Shown piece by piece: positions 61,127 through 64,000 of a DNA stretch of 64,000 nt (position 1 is the stretch's first letter; each line of letters starts with the position of its first letter). The translations under genes were made by a program, and so were the position numbers. The stretch comes from Cercis canadensis (taxonomy: Eukaryota; Streptophyta; Magnoliopsida; Fabales; Fabaceae), in the NCBI GenBank assembly GCA_003255065.1, contig QAOA01003708.1, positions 375,288-439,287 on the forward strand, read 5' to 3'. Below the pieces are notes generated by a model. It did no database searches and had not been told where the DNA came from. It worked only from the letters and a program-made list of their open reading frames with translations.

Positions 61127-62829
61127 GCGCTCCGAACCTAGTGCTGAGCGCTAGCACCTCCATTACCAAGAAAATTGGATTCCCACCTCTTGAGGTGGGA
61201 AAGTTTTATTGTCATTTTGTGTACAAATTTCATTCCCAAAAATAATTTTGTATCTCTTGCACCAAACATGGGAAAGTTTTATTCCCACCTTACTTTTTCA
61301 GGAATCTTAAAACATAGCTGGTACCAAACACCACCATAGAAAAAGAAAAACTGAAGTGTAGTAAAAACATAGGCCCAAACAGTAAGTCTTGTCCTTGTCG
61401 AGCAAGGTAAACAAACCAATTCAAAAAGAAAAGCAAACAAAAAAATAAAAAATAAACTAAAAACACCCAAATGGTGTTTGGCCCAGCAACTCAATAACCC
61501 AAAAAAAAAAAAAAAAGAAAAAAACACAACCACCCACACTAACACCATAATTGAAATAACAAGCCCACCATGACTAAAACAAATAAAACAAGAAAGCCCA
61601 AGCAAACTTAGTTAAGAAAAAGAATATGAGTTAATAAGCAAAAACATAAAACGCATAAAAGGAAAAAGAAACAAGAATAGAGAAGGGAGAGAAGTAGTGG
61701 AGAAGAAAAAAACACAACATTCATCCTATCCCCCTCCCCTCTTGATCCAAAGGCAAAGCATGGATTTTGTTTCTATTTCTTTACCATTGGTGGCTAAGGT
61801 ACAAATTCCTTCCTCTCTACCTTAACTTTCTCTTAAAAAATTTCTATATTTCTCTCTCTAAAAATTTCTCACTTTGTAACTCAATTTCTTCCTCTAGCTC
61901 GGTTGCTTTCTTTCTAACTAAGTTTCTATTATGCTTAATTTCTAATACCATGCATAAATCCTAAGAAAATAGATTTTTAGGTTTGACTCGATAAAAATGA
62001 TGGATTTGGGGATGGTTTTAAGGATTGGGCGTGGAGCCACCGGTATTGGCGGCACCACCCCTCTGCCTTGCTCCTCTCTTGGCTTAAAAAGAAAATATTT
62101 CTCTACCAAAATAAAGAAAAGGAAACTCTAGTTTTTTTTTTTTTTTTTGTATGANGGATTTTTGTTCTCCGTTGCATTCTACTATCTTATTGTATCTCTC
62201 TATATCTACTATTACTCTCTGTATCTTCTTTTCTATTTGGCTCTCCCTCATTTACTCTATTTTGTGAGGCTTTTATAGCTGGAGTTTTGTGCAAGTTGCA
62301 CTGGTTACTTATTGAGGTGGGTTTTCTGTTTCCTTTTGTAAGTTGCAAGGGGCATTGGCAAGGTGGGTAGCGCCAAACTGGTGAATAGCAGCATTTCGCC
62401 AAAAGTTGGATTGCCTCCCAAGACTCAAGACTGCAGTGGATCATTCATTTCTTGCTTTTTTTTAAAAAAAAAAAANATTTATTAATTTTTTTTTTTGTAT
62501 TTTTTAAGTTCTTATTATTTTTCTAAGTATTTCAGCAATTTGCTTTTGTATTTGTTCTTTATAGGTAGACCAGTACAAAATTGGATATCAATAGCAGCCC
62601 CTATTTGCCTATTCTTTCGAATAGAAAGGATATGGCAAAGCCTTATGACACTTAATTTTGTTAAAGGGTTAACTTTATAACATGCTCAAAATTTTGCAAG
62701 CAATTGTAAATGAGATGAGGTGGCAATGTTCAAAATGTCAGAAAAATCCAAAATATTTGTTATGATCCTTGATGAAGGATAAGAGATGCTATAAAAGAGC
62801 AAAACACGAGGACAAGTCCCAGCTAAAAC
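61127..62829. other. Non-coding DNA with homopolymers and two Ns
   Basis: No supported gene. Holds A-runs at 61500, T-runs at 62131 and 62486, Ns at 62155 and 62476, and a GGTGGGAAAGTTTTATT / GGGAAAGTTTTATTCCCACC pair at 61194 and 61270 that suggests a small element. Confidence 0.5.
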
Positions 62830-63172
62830 TGAGATAGGTACGACGGCCTAAATTGAAAGAGGTATGACGGCCTAAAATGCGCTTTAGACATGACACCTTA
62901 AATTGAAAAAGAGGTGCAGTCACAAGACCCTGCCTAAATTGAAAGAGGTACGATGGCCTAAAATGCACTTTAGACACGATCACCAAGATTTTACCTAAAT
63001 TGAAATAGGTATGACGGCCTAAAATTCTCTTTAGAAACGACACCCTAAATTAAAAGAGAGGTGTGGTCACAAGACATTGCCTAAATTCAAATAGGTACAA
63101 TGGCCTAAAATGTTGTTTAGACACGACACCCTAAATTGAAAAAGAGGCACAGTCATAAGATATTGCCTAAAA
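62830..63172. repeat. Minisatellite of compound ~85-bp units
   Basis: The string AGGTAYGAYGGCCTAAA recurs at about 62836, 62861, 62945, 63007 and 63094, alternating with a second module, TAGACACGACACCCTAAATTG then AAAGAGGTGCAGTCACAAGA. About four diverged units; no coding sense. Confidence 0.8.
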
Positions 63173-64000
63173 AATGTAAACTTGAATGCAAAATAAATAT
63201 CATGGGTAGTGCATCAATGAAAATGTGACCCATTTAAAAACATTTGAAATTTTTTTTTTTATTCATTTTTGAACTTATTTGTTGACCATTACGCTACGTT
63301 AGGACACTATTATGGACTCAATGGCATTTGTTCAATGGCCAAGAGAGAAGATTGGTGATTTTGATGGGGGGAAAGAAGAGTTCATCAAGAAATTTTGCTA
63401 TGCGGGTACAATTGGGTATTAAACCTAACCTTGAACAAGTCTCCACATCCACCAACACCTCTTAATTATTTCTAAATCTCATTGTCGTGTGGTCAATGTG
63501 CTTTCTTTCAATGGCCTTTTCAATCTTGTGTTAATCAATTATTGTATCATTTGAACGTCTTGTTTCCACCTTGTTGGTAATAGAGACTTACTTGAGAAAA
63601 AGGAATTTAACGTTCAAGATGCAACAAAACTTATAACGATGGTTACAGGAAGGAAACAACAAGAGAAAGAAAGACAAGATCAATACATAATCTCGAATTT
63701 GGGGAAATAGCCAAGAGACTCAAAATTAAATGCTCATTTCAAGTAAAGAGCTTGACTGCGGAAAAGTAACTAGTCTCCACCCAACTTAGTCATTAAAAGT
63801 ATTTGTCCCAAAATTAAAGTTCTTAAAATGAAATAGCCTATCATTAATCATAATGGACTTGCAGGCTTGTAATGTGACCATGGTTCATGTCTATGAAGGA
63901 AATGGATAAAAGTGACCCAAAAACTATTTTATGGCTTAAGAAAGATAAATGATCATTTCCAAAGTAAGTCATTACTATGACCTGTTGAGCTTCCCCCCCA
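63173..64000. other. No gene recognised
   Basis: AT-rich DNA to the end of the window, no element end or exon that I can support. Confidence 0.5.

Noticed and set aside
61279..61605. 108-codon minus-strand Phe-rich ORF
   Set aside because: Arises from A-runs read as Phe codons; no conserved motif.

Overview
The window reads as nuclear DNA of a eudicot plant: AT-rich, intron-sized non-coding stretches, plant plastid-free promoter/TATA contexts, and a dense layering of plant-type transposable elements (Ty1/copia, Ty3/gypsy, Tat/Athila-like elements primed by tRNA-Asp, CACTA, hAT, TRIM, a SINE-like unit). The species cannot be named from sequence alone. No rRNA or tRNA gene and no CRISPR array was seen; every tRNA-like match is a retroelement primer-binding site or a SINE promoter.

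Layout. 0-11 kb: an old minus-strand copia element (A), cut by a Tat-like LTR element (43-1499), by a solo LTR with TSD TATTG (2174-3601) and by a 4.1-kb CACTA element with TSD ATT (5837-9925) that landed in the gag zinc knuckle. 11.6-17.0 kb: a complete copia element (B) with 329-bp LTRs and TSD GTTCT. 17.8-19.0 kb: a MULE-like element with long inverted repeats. 19-22 kb: AT-rich DNA with a SINE-like unit. 22.1-31.3 kb: a host gene of the TPD1-like secreted family, whose first exon is split by complete copia element C (TSD TTCTT) and whose intron holds copia fragment D and another LTR; its second exon ends at 31311 and carries a nonsense codon.

31.6-39.0 kb: a gene-bearing island. It holds a tandem array of ~0.6-kb units and three remnants of short secreted-peptide genes on the minus strand. 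Two of them keep a six-cysteine pattern (C-x5-C ... C-x4/5-C-x-C) like defensin-like/NCR peptides; one is broken by a solo LTR (TSD GATTG) and a TRIM sits beside another. These genes are too short and too broken to appear as long ORFs.

39.1-44.3 kb: plus-strand copia F with an hAT-type element (39486-42159, 8-bp TSD CTTGGCGC) inside gag. 44.3-46.0 kb: the 3' end of copia G and a plus-strand Tat-like LTR. 46.3-52.5 kb: minus-strand Ty3/gypsy element E with a chromodomain-like tail and a 1.7-kb LTR, whose solo copy is the one at 34.2 kb. 52.9-57.6 kb: plus-strand Ty3/gypsy element H, riddled with stops and fused to a Transposase_32-type ORF (57692-58573) and a Tat-like LTR. 59.1-61.1 kb: leader, tRNA-Asp PBS and 1428-bp LTR of a minus-strand relative. 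61.1-64 kb: non-coding DNA with a minisatellite.

Thirteen single Ns occur. Eight of them separate two nearly identical copies of 130-470 bp, so they look like unmerged contig overlaps and create false duplications inside several elements.
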